Under the pieces are notes generated by a model. It was not told where the DNA came from. It was given only the letters and a program-made list of their open reading frames with translations, and did not search any database. A stretch of DNA of 42,015 nt from Bacillota bacterium (lineage in GTDB: Bacteria > Bacillota > Clostridia > Christensenellales > Aristaeellaceae). The position numbers and the translations under genes were made by a program. Location of the stretch: positions 1 through 42,015 of the forward strand of contig JAEZQK010000013.1 in assembly GCA_023413135.1 (NCBI GenBank), in the 5' to 3' direction. Shown here piece by piece: positions 8,510 to 17,390 of the stretch. Positions within the stretch are counted from its first letter, which is position 1, and each line of letters opens with the position of its first letter.

Positions 8510-8913
8510 TGGATGATTGCCCCCACTTTCTCTGCATCTCCAAGAATCAAGGCTTTGAAGACATAGGGTATATGGGTTTTGCGATTGGGTGCAGAAGACC
8601 AATAGGAATACTCCCGATAAAAATCGTCAGCATAATCAAGAATGGATTGCGCCAATGCCTTGATGCACTCCGCTACGGTTGGTGCATTTTCAACCAAGTC
8701 GATTTCACTCAGGGAAAGGGTGATGCTCCCATCGTCCTCTGTAAAGCGTTCTGCCGAAAAGGTGTACTCATTGAGAACGGCTTCCATAAAACGTACATCA
8801 GATAAAAGCATGTGGTCACGAGTGCGCTTTATGAACACCGGTTTTTCCCGCACAACTTTATCAATAACGGCGCTGAAATCCTTGCGCACTTCAGTAGAAT
8901 TTAGGGCATACAT
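8488..8913 (-). CDS. Antitoxin, Phd/YefM-like N-terminal domain
   Basis: The protein is about 141 residues. Its N-terminal part reads NSTEVRKDFSAVIDKV followed by KPVFIKRTRDHMLLSD, the arrangement of Phd/YefM-like DNA-binding antitoxins (a short helix-strand domain for autoregulation). The C-terminal part is acidic and helical and would wrap the toxin. A GTG at 8922 is an alternative start; I give the ATG at 8913 because the promoter at 8938-8965 puts the transcript start very near the GTG. The partner gene downstream appears broken, so this antitoxin may be an orphan. Confidence 0.7.
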   Translation of the reverse strand: MYALNSTEVRKDFSAVIDKVVREKPVFIKRTRDHMLLSDVRFMEAVLNEYTFSAERFTEDDGSITLSLSEIDLVENAPTVAECIKALAQSILDYADDFYREYSYWSSAPNRKTHIPYVFKALILGDAEKVGAIIQCRDGQN

Positions 8914-8937
8914 GTCTATCACTTCCTTTACCTCCTC

Positions 8938-8965
8938 ATTATATCAAGAGTGTACAGAATGTCAA
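8938..8965 (-). promoter_or_regulatory. Promoter and probable autoregulatory operator of the antitoxin
   Basis: On the minus strand TTGACA (8965-8960) and TATAAT (8943-8938) are separated by 16 bases, a near-perfect promoter. Inverted GTACA/TGTAC half-sites at about 8952-8974 flank the -35 box, as expected for an autoregulated antitoxin gene. Confidence 0.65.
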
Positions 8966-9118
8966 TAATGTACGTTTATTCTATGAAGGAGGATCGGATT
9001 TTATACCTATCCTTTTCACATCGCATATTTGCCGTAGGATTGATTTTACCCTCAGCCAAGGGGGGGCCGAAAACTGCCAAAGGGATAATATAATTACATT
9101 TCCATTTGCAGGGAACTC

Positions 9119-9147
9119 TTGCCTATTTGGTAACGTCAAAATATAAT
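9119..9147 (+). promoter_or_regulatory. Promoter of the PAS-AraC regulator
   Basis: TTGCCT (9119-9124), 17 bases, TATAAT (9142-9147). It lies about 75 bases before the chosen start codon. Confidence 0.55.
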
Positions 9148-9221
9148 GGAAGCAGAATTGTTTGGCGGCATCATGTGTAGGACCATGCGGTGTTAGCATG
9201 GCGCTTGACGGGGAGATGGAT

Positions 9222-10007
9222 ATGGAAAAGCTGATTCAGCAACCGGATAATCAGATTCTGGCTTCGTTCCAGTCTGTGTTTGGAAACGAGGAGATGCTCT
9301 TTCAGGTAGCGGAGCTTTTTCCGGTCCCCATCCAGATATTTTCCCCGGACGGTACAAATGTTTTTACAAGCCGTGCCGTGCTGGAGATGTGGAATATCTC
9401 CGATCCTTCCCAAATTGTAGGCAAGTACAATTTGCTAAAGGATCCCGTGGTCAACGAGCGCCTTGGCCTTCATGATTATGTGCGCCGGGTTTTTGAGGGC
9501 GAGATCGTTCTGGTGCCGGATGTGAAGGTGCCGCTTACGGACTTTGCCAACTGGTATGAGGCGCGAAACCCCGATTACAATATTGAATCCATGTATACCG
9601 ATATCCTGAATTTCCCCATTCGGGATGATGAGGGTCATATCACCCACATCGTAAGCGTTTTTGTAACCACCAGAATGTATCCGGGGAAACCGGATATTGC
9701 AAGGGCCAGGGAATATATAGAGAACCACTGGCTGGAGGAATTCGATATGGAAAAGATCGCACTTTACGTGAGCCTCAGCCGGTATCATTTCGCGCGCCTG
9801 TTCAAGAAGCACACCGGCATGACGCCTTACAGCTACTATCAGGATATAAAGGTCAAAAAACTCAAACAGGCACTGCGGGATACAAATCTGTCCATTGCCG
9901 AGGCATTTTTGTCCTGCGGCGTGGACTACAATGGGAATTTTGCCAGAATATTCAGGGATAAGGTAGGGATGACCCCCTCCCAATACCGCAAAACGATCAT
10001 CACATGA
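9222..10007 (+). CDS. PAS-domain AraC family transcriptional regulator
   Basis: The best-supported start is the ATG at 9222 with GGGGAG 6 bases upstream; in-frame ATGs at 9198 and 9216 are alternatives. The 261-residue protein has an N-terminal PAS-like sensor (residues about 25-150, with FPVPIQIFSPDGTNVFTSRA and a later FPIRDDEGHITHIV strand) instead of the usual cupin. The C-terminal AraC domain contains FDMEKIALYVSLSRYHFARL and ends GMTPSQYRKTI. It would bind DNA in response to a small molecule or a metabolic state. Its target is unknown; the PAS-only protein at 10466 and the secreted-protein cluster lie directly downstream on the same strand. Confidence 0.88.
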   Translation: MEKLIQQPDNQILASFQSVFGNEEMLFQVAELFPVPIQIFSPDGTNVFTSRAVLEMWNISDPSQIVGKYNLLKDPVVNERLGLHDYVRRVFEGEIVLVPDVKVPLTDFANWYEARNPDYNIESMYTDILNFPIRDDEGHITHIVSVFVTTRMYPGKPDIARAREYIENHWLEEFDMEKIALYVSLSRYHFARLFKKHTGMTPYSYYQDIKVKKLKQALRDTNLSIAEAFLSCGVDYNGNFARIFRDKVGMTPSQYRKTIIT

Positions 10008-10068
10008 CGGAAGGACTATCGCAATAAGCACAAATTCCATATATTATTATCAAATAAGAAAGATTTCG

Positions 10069-10340
10069 CATCTGCGGATGCGACCAAAGGGCTTTCCGGT
10101 CGGTCCAGCCCACTCAATAGTCGCATTGCCTCGCTGCCGCTTGCAATGCTCCTTTTCGCGGGCCTCCTCCACCCCTCCCATTTCCCTCCATCTGGCTCAA
10201 TCGTCGCATCGCTTTGCTGCCGCTCGCGCTGCTCGTTTCGCCAGCCTCCTCCGCCTCGCTTCATCCGCCACAGGCGGCGCTTCGGCTCCGGAGCCGCAGG
10301 CGGGGTCGAGGTTTCGGAGCTTTTGGAAACCTTCGGACGC
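10069..10340. repeat. Intergenic region with tandem degenerate GC-rich repeat units
   Basis: The 458-base gap between the PAS-AraC gene and the PAS-only gene holds no convincing gene. It contains at least two units of about 70-80 bases that read GCTCAATCGTCGCATCGCTT, then a CTGCCGCT...GCTCGTTTCGCCAGCCTCCTCC type stretch. The same unit occurs in the opposite orientation at about 25000-25190. Short open frames across it are compositional artefacts of the repeats. Confidence 0.65.
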
Positions 10341-10465
10341 CGTCTCTATAAATTCTTTTATATGCGCAATAGTTTGACTGAATTGCGCTTTCAACCGCTA
10401 TACCGCCTCCTGACTTTTTTATAAAATGCAATCGGAACGGCGTCTTAAGGGAAGAAGGGGGCGTC

Positions 10466-10948
10466 TTGGAAAGCGGAAAGACCAGGGAACAGCGTTTGGA
10501 AGAATGCATCCGCCTGCAAAAGGATATTGCGGATGGGGTGGATACACGGGAATGCTTTATCCGCCGGTTTCAGCTGCTTGCCGGGGATTATTGCCTTCTC
10601 TCGCGGCTGATCGATCATCTGCCCTATCCGGCGGCCGTCTTTAGGCGAAGCGGTGTGCTTTGCCTGGCGAACCGCGCGCTTATAAAAGAAGCAGGCATGA
10701 ACGCGGCTGAAATAGCATCGGGCAAAATCAATTTTCTGGACCGCGTCACCGATGAGAATTACGCTGTGTTTGAGGCGGCGGAGGACGTGTTTTTGGGAGA
10801 AGCGACAATCATAAGGAGCCTCGTTTCCCCGCTGGCGCTGTTTTGCAGGGATGATGCCGTAAGGGTGCCGGACCTCTACCAAAGCGCCTTTTTTTTTCCC
10901 ATCGGCAGCGGAGAGATCCCTTGCGGCGTGGTGATGCTGATGAAATGA
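10466..10948 (+). CDS. PAS-like sensor domain protein without effector domain
   Basis: The 160-residue protein starts at a TTG at 10466 behind GAAGGGGG. After a helical N-terminus, residues about 45-160 resemble a PAS fold: LIDHLPYPAAVFRRSGVLCL matches the opening of the PAS domain in the regulator at 9222 (LFPVPIQIFSPDG), and FFFPIGSGEIPCGVVML matches its final strands. No helix-turn-helix, kinase or enzymatic part follows. It could be a ligand-binding modulator of the neighbouring regulator or a truncated paralogue. The next gene starts about 60 bases downstream on the same strand. Confidence 0.65.
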   Translation: MESGKTREQRLEECIRLQKDIADGVDTRECFIRRFQLLAGDYCLLSRLIDHLPYPAAVFRRSGVLCLANRALIKEAGMNAAEIASGKINFLDRVTDENYAVFEAAEDVFLGEATIIRSLVSPLALFCRDDAVRVPDLYQSAFFFPIGSGEIPCGVVMLMK

Positions 10949-11008
10949 TCTGGGCCGGCGATGCAATGCCGGCCAGCTCCCCGCAATTTTTGAAGGAGGA
11001 TGATCCTG

Positions 11009-11860
11009 ATGAAAAACCGACTTCTGTTGGTTCTCCTGACAGCTGTTCTTTTGCTGGCAGCCGCCGCAGGAGGCTATGCCCAGGAACCCACGCCCACACC
11101 TGCTTCGGTTCCTGGCGGCGCTCCGGGTAGCGCGCAGGCTGATCAGCCGGGCACCCCGCCGGCTGAAGGAAGCATGGACAGCGGCCTGTACGATCCCAGC
11201 ATCTTCATCATTGAGGCCAGCGGCACCTGGCGGCAGGAACTGGCGCAGGGGTATTATGCCGACTATGCGTGCGAACTGTACCTTAACAAGGCCGATGCCA
11301 ATGACAGCCGGGTGGCGGACGGCATGTATACCGGAGTTCTCTGGATGTCGACCAAGGTTGAAATCTCGGATTACCTGAAAGACCTGCTGAAGAACGCGCC
11401 GGTAGACATGGATTTTGACGCGGGCGGCGAGGGTATCTGCGATAATCTGACCGTGAATCTGCTGGCCGAATATGGGCGGGAGCCCTGGCGTGGTTACGGC
11501 ATACCAGGCGAGGACGGCGAAACACAGCCGCCGGAGGGCGCGCTGGTTGCACAGGGCGGCTTTATCGCGGTGGCAAAGGATGCGTACCTGAACATCCGGG
11601 CAAGCGGCGCACAGGGCGAGCTGCTTGAGCACTCGGACAACAAAACAGCCGACGCGGAGATATCCTATATCATCCACATCGAGCCCGATCCCAAGAACGA
11701 GGCAACTGAGCGGAAGGCAACCATCTATCTATATAACATGGAGGGTATGTCCGCAACGCTTCAGGGTGTTTGGCGGCGCATCCCCGGCTATCCGGAGGAT
11801 ATGCTGGAACACGCCAATACGAACCCGGGCAGGCAGGTGCTGGATAAGCATATGCAATAG
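11009..11860 (+). CDS. Secreted protein of unknown function
   Basis: An AAGGAGG site precedes the ATG at 11009. An in-frame ATG at 11000 is too close to that site. The 283-residue product has a clear signal peptide (MKNRLLLVLLTAVLLLAAAA, cleavage probably after GYA), then a Pro/Thr/Ala-rich linker to about residue 55. A folded domain follows, with many aromatic residues and the segment ASGTWRQELAQGYYADYACE. I do not recognise the family. It is the first of five consecutive exported proteins with similar signal peptides, which suggests a jointly acting cell-surface or secreted set. Confidence 0.8.
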   Translation: MKNRLLLVLLTAVLLLAAAAGGYAQEPTPTPASVPGGAPGSAQADQPGTPPAEGSMDSGLYDPSIFIIEASGTWRQELAQGYYADYACELYLNKADANDSRVADGMYTGVLWMSTKVEISDYLKDLLKNAPVDMDFDAGGEGICDNLTVNLLAEYGREPWRGYGIPGEDGETQPPEGALVAQGGFIAVAKDAYLNIRASGAQGELLEHSDNKTADAEISYIIHIEPDPKNEATERKATIYLYNMEGMSATLQGVWRRIPGYPEDMLEHANTNPGRQVLDKHMQ

Positions 11861-11928
11861 CGCTTTATCGGCGCGCAGCATTCCCGGGCGCTTAGGAGTA
11901 CAGATAAAGTGACAGGAGGAACATTTTT

Positions 11929-12753
11929 ATGAAGACCCGCTCAAAGTTTATCCGCATGCTTTTCATAGCAACAATCTGTCTTTTGCTGGCCGCCGGGGCC
12001 ATACCCGGTGTTTCGGCGCTTGCCCAGGAAGGATCCCTGCCGGGTCAGAACCTGGGGCTTAAGGGGATATCGGATTTTTCCGCCGAGTGGTACCGGCTGT
12101 ACGCGTTGTATAGGGATGCGATTGATGCCTATAACCAGGCCGACCCGGATATGATGCTGAGTCCGCTGAACAATGCCGAAATCCCCTTTATTCTTGGCTC
12201 TGAATATGACATGCTGAACAGCCAGGGCGCCGATGGACGGTTTGAAGGCGTATTGGGTTATACAAATACAAAGGGCTTTACGGAAAAGTCCGGGCACCTC
12301 TTGTCCTTTGGCCGCGAGGTTGTCCGGGAATTTGACGGCTTCTCCATCGCGGAGAGGAAGGGTGACCTGGAGCAGGAGGAGGGTAGCCTTGATCTTCTGG
12401 CGGGACACATGGTTGCCCGGCGGGTCGTCAAGCGCGGCGAAACGGAGATCGAGCGGGACTATTACGAATACAGGCTGCTCCAGGATGGCGGTATGGTCCT
12501 GACTGCCATTTGGGGTGATTTGTACAACTTCCAGGGGGACGAGGCGAACCGGACCGAAGCCGTATATATGCGCGTAACGGAGGCCGGGCTTGATTTTTTC
12601 ACCGCCCGGGGAAGTGCGGGCGTTAAGTTCACGCAGGTTTCGCTGGGCGAGGGGGATTTCACCCCGGAGGAGGCAGCCAAAGCATTCGAAAATGCGGGAT
12701 TTGCTATCCAAACAAGCGGCAGTGTGAAGGATGGCGTGGTGGAAGTACGGTAA
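11929..12753 (+). CDS. Secreted protein of unknown function
   Basis: ACAGGAGGAA precedes the ATG at 11929. The 274-residue product carries an N-terminal signal peptide (basic MKTRSKFIR, hydrophobic MLFIATICLLLAAGA, cleavage likely near VSALAQ). The mature part is rich in acidic and aromatic residues (FSAEWYRLYALYRDAIDAYN) and has no recognisable catalytic motif. It follows the previous exported gene by about 70 bases on the same strand. Confidence 0.8.
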   Translation: MKTRSKFIRMLFIATICLLLAAGAIPGVSALAQEGSLPGQNLGLKGISDFSAEWYRLYALYRDAIDAYNQADPDMMLSPLNNAEIPFILGSEYDMLNSQGADGRFEGVLGYTNTKGFTEKSGHLLSFGREVVREFDGFSIAERKGDLEQEEGSLDLLAGHMVARRVVKRGETEIERDYYEYRLLQDGGMVLTAIWGDLYNFQGDEANRTEAVYMRVTEAGLDFFTARGSAGVKFTQVSLGEGDFTPEEAAKAFENAGFAIQTSGSVKDGVVEVR

Positions 12754-12841
12754 TGACGGGCAGCTTCCGCTGAGCAGCCAACCGTGTCCTGCTTAAAGGA
12801 TTTGCGAATGTGAGAACAAAATGGATGGGGAGGATAAATCC

Positions 12842-14332
12842 ATGAAAAAGGCGATCACCCGTGTACTGACGCTCATGATGATCCTGGTGCTCCTGACCCT
12901 GCCAAGTGCCGCGCTGGCGCAGGAACAGACCCGGCCGGAAGCGTTTACACTTACGGTGGATGATTTCCGCCTGGCGGTCCCCGGCGCGGAGCCCATGGAC
13001 ATCGGGCTTGCGCTGACAGTGACCGGCGGAATCAATCAGGCCGGCGACCGGGGCCTTTGGGTGCTGGATCTGACCAGCGCTGACATGCAGGCGCTCAACC
13101 TGACTGCGGCGCTGGAAGGCGGCATGGTAAAAGCACAACTGAAAAACGCTCTGGGCGGACTGCCGTATCTATTAAAGACTCAGGCGGAGGCGCTGACCGG
13201 CATAGCCCAGCAGGCGGCGGGCGCAGCTCCGGTGGAGGGCACGGATCAGTTCAAGGCGCTGTTTGAAAACTGCGCCAAACTGGCGGAGTCGGTGAAAGAC
13301 CCGGCGAAAAAGGCCGAGCTGAACGCCAAGATACGCGCTGCCCTGGAAAAGGCGTTTGCGCTTACCCCCGCGGGGGAGGAAACCATCGAGCTGTTCGGCA
13401 CAAGCGTGACCGCCCAAAAGCTCACCGGCAAAACGGACTTTGCCGGGTTCTTTACCGCGTTGCCCGAAATATTCGCTGCCGATCCCAATTTGAAAGCCTG
13501 CTATGATGAGTTTGTCCGCATCCTGGAGGAAAGCGGCATGCTGGGACAGGGCATAAAGTTTGCCGATGTGCCCAAGACCGCGAAGGATGCGGGCGCCGAT
13601 TTCCAGATTGATGTGACCGAGTACAAGGTGGGCGAGGAACAACTCCGGCTTGACATGGTCATGAACGCAGTGCAGGATGGAAAGCCGGTTGGTTTGATCG
13701 GCGTAACAATCGACAGCGATACTTCAGCCGGGCATCCTGCGTTTTCGGTGACCTTCAAAGCGGATGACCTTCCTGATTCGAGCGGCGATAAGCCTGACTT
13801 CAAAATACAGGCTAAGCTGGAAACAGCAAGCGTTTTGACTCAAGGAAGCGAGGAGACGCACCTTACGCTTGAATTTGTGTTCGAGGCTTCGGAAACGGCC
13901 GGTTTTGACCTCAAGGCTGACACGAAGAAGACCGATGCCACTGCCCAAAGCCGCGAAACCTATACGATGGCCCTCGTAGCGGAGTATCAAGCTCCCAATA
14001 AAGCGGATTCCTTTGCCGCCTCCATCGGCTACGATGGCGAAAACTACGAGGCGGATGGTTTTCCTGCCAGCGAGGGGAGCATAACGTTGGAATTTGCCCA
14101 GGGCGGCACAGACCTCATGAAATTGTCGTTCAGCACGCTGCTCAAGCAAATGGCTTTGCCCGAGGGCGAGCTTCTTAAAGCCGGCGACCTTACCGTGCTG
14201 GATATCACCAACATGACCGGGGAGCAGAACACGGAGCTCACCGAAGCCTTCAATATCTTCCTGAGCAACACCCTGGGCCTTTTGTTCCAGGATCCCGGCC
14301 TGGCGGCGCTGTTGGGCGGGGCAATGCAATAG
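12842..14332 (+). CDS. Large secreted protein of unknown function
   Basis: The start is the ATG at 12842, with GGGGAGGA 7 bases upstream. The product is 496 residues. The signal peptide is MKKAITRVLTLMMILVLLTL with probable cleavage after ALA. The mature protein has repeated amphipathic strand patterns (FTLTVDDFRLAVPG, DFQIDVTEYKVGEEQLRLDM, ETHLTLEFVFEAS). This suggests a beta-rich fold that could bind lipid or polymer, in the way some lipoprotein-like domains do. I do not recognise the family. Confidence 0.8.
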   Translation: MKKAITRVLTLMMILVLLTLPSAALAQEQTRPEAFTLTVDDFRLAVPGAEPMDIGLALTVTGGINQAGDRGLWVLDLTSADMQALNLTAALEGGMVKAQLKNALGGLPYLLKTQAEALTGIAQQAAGAAPVEGTDQFKALFENCAKLAESVKDPAKKAELNAKIRAALEKAFALTPAGEETIELFGTSVTAQKLTGKTDFAGFFTALPEIFAADPNLKACYDEFVRILEESGMLGQGIKFADVPKTAKDAGADFQIDVTEYKVGEEQLRLDMVMNAVQDGKPVGLIGVTIDSDTSAGHPAFSVTFKADDLPDSSGDKPDFKIQAKLETASVLTQGSEETHLTLEFVFEASETAGFDLKADTKKTDATAQSRETYTMALVAEYQAPNKADSFAASIGYDGENYEADGFPASEGSITLEFAQGGTDLMKLSFSTLLKQMALPEGELLKAGDLTVLDITNMTGEQNTELTEAFNIFLSNTLGLLFQDPGLAALLGGAMQ

Positions 14333-14347
14333 CCGGATTCCGTTTTA

Positions 14348-14372
14348 GGGGCTGCCGCAGAATGCGGCAGCC
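14348..14372 (+). terminator. Terminator-like hairpin
   Basis: GGCTGCCGCA (14350-14359) and TGCGGCAGCC (14363-14372) form a 10-bp perfect stem with a 3-base loop just after the preceding gene. The following CTCTGTTCGG is only moderately T-rich, so termination may be partial. Confidence 0.6.
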
Positions 14373-14436
14373 TCTGTTCGGTCAATACATCACAAAGCCC
14401 GGGATGAGGAAATAAAGCCCAGAAAGAAGGCGCGTT

Positions 14437-15972
14437 ATGAAGCGGATCTTGTCTATTGCACTGGTATTTGTCTTGCTGCTGTCCGTCTTCGTGGCCGCGC
14501 AGGCGGGAGAATTGGAACCGGCTGACGGCATCATGAATGGTGAACTCCCGGATCTGTCGGAGCCGGTGGAGCCCGAAGACCTGGAGGATGCGGACACGAA
14601 CTGTCCGGATCCCCCCATGCCGGAAGGATCGCTTTTCGATGAAGGCGTAAACCAGCTCACCTTTGAGCTGTGGGGAAGCGCGGTGGATTTTGCCTATATT
14701 GACGGCTGGTGGGTGAACAGGGGCTATTACGAGGACGGCTATCATATCACCGGCTGGACGCCGGACGGCACGGAGCGGATCGTGCTGGGCATGGACAATA
14801 TATGGGCCATCGTGCCCGCGGGCGGCTCTTTTGTACACTACGGGGAAGAAATGGGCAAGTACGGCTGGCTGATCAGCACGCCGGACAACTCCGTTTTTGC
14901 CGGCTCCTCCGAAAGCGGGGTGGACAAAGACTTCCCCGAGGACGTTGGCTTCGGATGGACCGACAGATTTTTGCCCATAGACGTGGCGGACACGGTGTTC
15001 TACGCGGATAACGAATATGTCTGGTATTACACCTACTCAAAAGCGGATAAGCCTGCCATCTTTCGACTGGGGCACGACGGAAAGGGCAAAAAAAAGCTGG
15101 GCACGGTCAGCGGCCGCTTGGTCACCATGATGCCCGGCGGGGATGTGCTGCTGGCCGACTTTCAAAAGAACAGGCTGCGGCTGTTTCAACGCGGCAAGTA
15201 TGAAACCATCTACAGCCCGGAAGACCCGATCACATGCGTCGTTTCCTGTGGCAAAGGGATCTGGGTGGAGCATGATACCTGGTACGGCCTGCTGACGGAC
15301 GGGGAGATCGGCTTCCATCTTCCCGGCAGGATCATTGCCGCGGCAGGCTCCGCGAACCAGTTTGCGCTGCTGGTGCTGCCCAGCGAACATGCGGCGTATT
15401 TTGACGTGATGATGTTCAATGAGGTTTACCGCGCCTATGCTCCGGTGGGGCGTATCAAGCGCCAGGAGAGCGCCTATATCGAGCTGCGGAGGGATCATAT
15501 GATCGTCTGGGGCCCGGAGGAAAGCCTCATCTTTCACTACCCCATACCACAGGTGTGGCTGCCATATGGCTATATGGACTATGCCTCCGCGGAGAACCTG
15601 CTGGGGGTGGATGACGAGGGATGGATGAAATTGCTGACAGGCTCCTGGTGCGCGGCGCCTGATGTCGGTGCGGGATACGCGCAGCGGCTGGTGTTCACCG
15701 GGGATGAACTGTACCGGCTGCCAGCGCAGGAGGGCAAAACCAAGGCAAAGGCCATCAAATCGCTATGGTATGTGTCCGAGGGCAGGCTGCTTAACTATGT
15801 GGACCGGGATTCTCCCCGCTTATTTTGGCTGTCGGGCCCCTTTACCGTTCCGGAAGAGGAGGGGCCGTATACGCCCAAAATCATGATCGACGGGGTCGCC
15901 TATTACAAGTATTCCGATGATCCCAAGTATTTTGACGATCTGAAGGAATACGGCATCACCATAAAGCCGTAA
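14437..15972 (+). CDS. Secreted protein, possible beta-propeller (DUF5050-like pattern)
   Basis: The ATG at 14437 follows an AGAAGG site. The signal peptide is MKRILSIALVFVLLLSVFVA, with cleavage near AQAG. An acidic, Pro-rich linker of about 45 residues comes next. The mature region shows recurrent units of the kind I...ADNEYVWYYTYSKADKPAIFRL and GRLVTMMPGGDVLLADF, each roughly 40-45 residues. These resemble the blades of propeller-like domains that read out 'display' sequences in clostridial surface proteins. No enzymatic motif is visible. It is the fourth exported protein in the run. Confidence 0.78.
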   Translation: MKRILSIALVFVLLLSVFVAAQAGELEPADGIMNGELPDLSEPVEPEDLEDADTNCPDPPMPEGSLFDEGVNQLTFELWGSAVDFAYIDGWWVNRGYYEDGYHITGWTPDGTERIVLGMDNIWAIVPAGGSFVHYGEEMGKYGWLISTPDNSVFAGSSESGVDKDFPEDVGFGWTDRFLPIDVADTVFYADNEYVWYYTYSKADKPAIFRLGHDGKGKKKLGTVSGRLVTMMPGGDVLLADFQKNRLRLFQRGKYETIYSPEDPITCVVSCGKGIWVEHDTWYGLLTDGEIGFHLPGRIIAAAGSANQFALLVLPSEHAAYFDVMMFNEVYRAYAPVGRIKRQESAYIELRRDHMIVWGPEESLIFHYPIPQVWLPYGYMDYASAENLLGVDDEGWMKLLTGSWCAAPDVGAGYAQRLVFTGDELYRLPAQEGKTKAKAIKSLWYVSEGRLLNYVDRDSPRLFWLSGPFTVPEEEGPYTPKIMIDGVAYYKYSDDPKYFDDLKEYGITIKP

Positions 15973-16002
15973 CAATCACTCAACAGGAAGGGGAAAGAGA
16001 CA

Positions 16003-17154
16003 ATGTACGCAATAAGAAAGGGGCTTGCGGCCCTTTTGGCGATTTTCTTCGCCTGCCCGTGGGCAGTTGGCGCGGGACCGGCGGCTTTGGCCAGCGCCCA
16101 GGCGGGGCAGGGGATCTTCCTCTACCCTGGCTATGCGGAGCTTTCCGCCGGAAGCACGCTGAGGCTGTACGCTTATACTCTTAAGGAGGAGGGGAACACC
16201 GCCTTCACATGGGCAACCTCCGATCCCAAAGTGGCCGGGGTAGATCCGGATGGAACCATTACCGCCAATGCGCAAGGGGAAGCGGTCATCATGGTCAGCC
16301 TGGCGCTGGATCCGGCTCAAAAGGCTGCGTGCACCGTCAGCGTCAAGGAGGATGGCCCCACCCTGTTGTACGGCACGGCGCCCTCCGATCCGCCTGCCGA
16401 CCCGGAGGAAGGCCCAACCGCGCCTTCGGGGGAGGAACAGCCCGGTGACGGCGAGGCCGGAGACGAGCCTCTGGCGGAGGAATCCGGGGAGCAAAGCAGT
16501 TCCCAGGATGCAGACGACAATATCCCCGTGGAGTATGACGATTCCATCCCGGTGGAAGTTATCCGCTCCATCGACGAATTCATATGGACCATCCAGATCG
16601 ACGACGTTTACGACTGGCAGTCCACCCAGGGCAGCTTTGTGATGCATGTGCTCAACCGGCTTAAGTTTAAAGGCGTCAAGCACGGCGGAAAAACGCCTTT
16701 TGGCGAGTACAAATGCACAGGGAGCCTTGAGATAGGCTATCCGGAAGGGGAAATTGATGAATTCCTGTCCGATTCGGATGTCGTTGCCAAAACAAAGTTC
16801 AACCCTACCAGCACCATCAACGAATTTGTGTGCCAGGTAAAGCCCATGGATGCCGGCGCGCTTTATCCCAATTCAAGCGATCCGCTTTTGAAAACCATCC
16901 TGAAAAACAATTACGCAGGCATGGCCATTGGGGAAATCGTTCTGGAAACGGTGGGCGGCGGCCAGATAACATTGACCGGAAAAGACATCACCACATCCAG
17001 CTCGCACAAGCTGAGCCTGACCACCGCCTTTCCCTACAAGCTGAGGGTCAGTAAAAGCGGTCTTGTCACGCTGGCGTATGAAACAAAGGCCACGGAGAAC
17101 GGCATCTTCCTATTCAAGGGCAAGCTGTTCAAAACGCCTATAAGGCCTGAGTGA
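16003..17154 (+). CDS. Secreted protein with N-terminal Big_2-type Ig-like domain
   Basis: The ATG at 16003 lies behind a GGAAGGGGAAAG site. After a signal peptide (cleavage near ALASAQA), residues about 35-115 form a bacterial Ig-like domain of the Big_2 type: LSAGSTLRLYAYTL, TWATSDPKVAGVDPDGTITA, and GEAVIMVSL before a C...TVSV end. A disordered acidic and Pro-rich linker follows (about 120-185). An unassigned C-terminal domain starts near IDEFIWTIQIDDVYDWQSTQ. The Ig-like domain points to a cell-surface or polymer-binding role. The gene ends the exported cluster and overlaps the end of the convergent AraC remnant. Confidence 0.8.
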   Translation: MYAIRKGLAALLAIFFACPWAVGAGPAALASAQAGQGIFLYPGYAELSAGSTLRLYAYTLKEEGNTAFTWATSDPKVAGVDPDGTITANAQGEAVIMVSLALDPAQKAACTVSVKEDGPTLLYGTAPSDPPADPEEGPTAPSGEEQPGDGEAGDEPLAEESGEQSSSQDADDNIPVEYDDSIPVEVIRSIDEFIWTIQIDDVYDWQSTQGSFVMHVLNRLKFKGVKHGGKTPFGEYKCTGSLEIGYPEGEIDEFLSDSDVVAKTKFNPTSTINEFVCQVKPMDAGALYPNSSDPLLKTILKNNYAGMAIGEIVLETVGGGQITLTGKDITTSSSHKLSLTTAFPYKLRVSKSGLVTLAYETKATENGIFLFKGKLFKTPIRPE

Positions 17155-17390
17155 CCCGGCTGAATTTGACCATCCATTCCACAGCCTCCGTATTTTTTCG
17201 AAATTCGGAGGGCGCCATGCCGGTAATGCTTCGGAAGGTGGAAAAGAAGTGGTTGTAGCAGTTGAACCCCACCTTTTCGCAGACGGCGGAGGCGGGCATG
17301 GAATCAAAAAGGATAAGCCGGGCGGCGTGATACACACGCAGGCGGTTTAGGTAACTGATGATGCCGCGGACCATGATCGCCGATGGTGAA
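17138..17390 (-). pseudogene. 3' remnant of an AraC family regulator
   Basis: The minus strand encodes only the last helix-turn-helix of an AraC protein: YLNRLRVYHAARLILFD, then VCEKVGFNCYNHFFSTFRSI and GMAPSEFRKN, the diagnostic end of the family. Upstream of about 17390 the frame stays open but is antisense to an unrelated enolase-type gene remnant, so the sensor domain and the first helix-turn-helix are missing. It is not expected to be functional. Confidence 0.75.

Noticed and set aside
10445..11677. 410-codon open frame on the minus strand
   Set aside because: It is antisense to the PAS-only and first exported protein genes, which have signal peptide and Shine-Dalgarno support; the shadow frame has Arg/His-rich, low-complexity composition.
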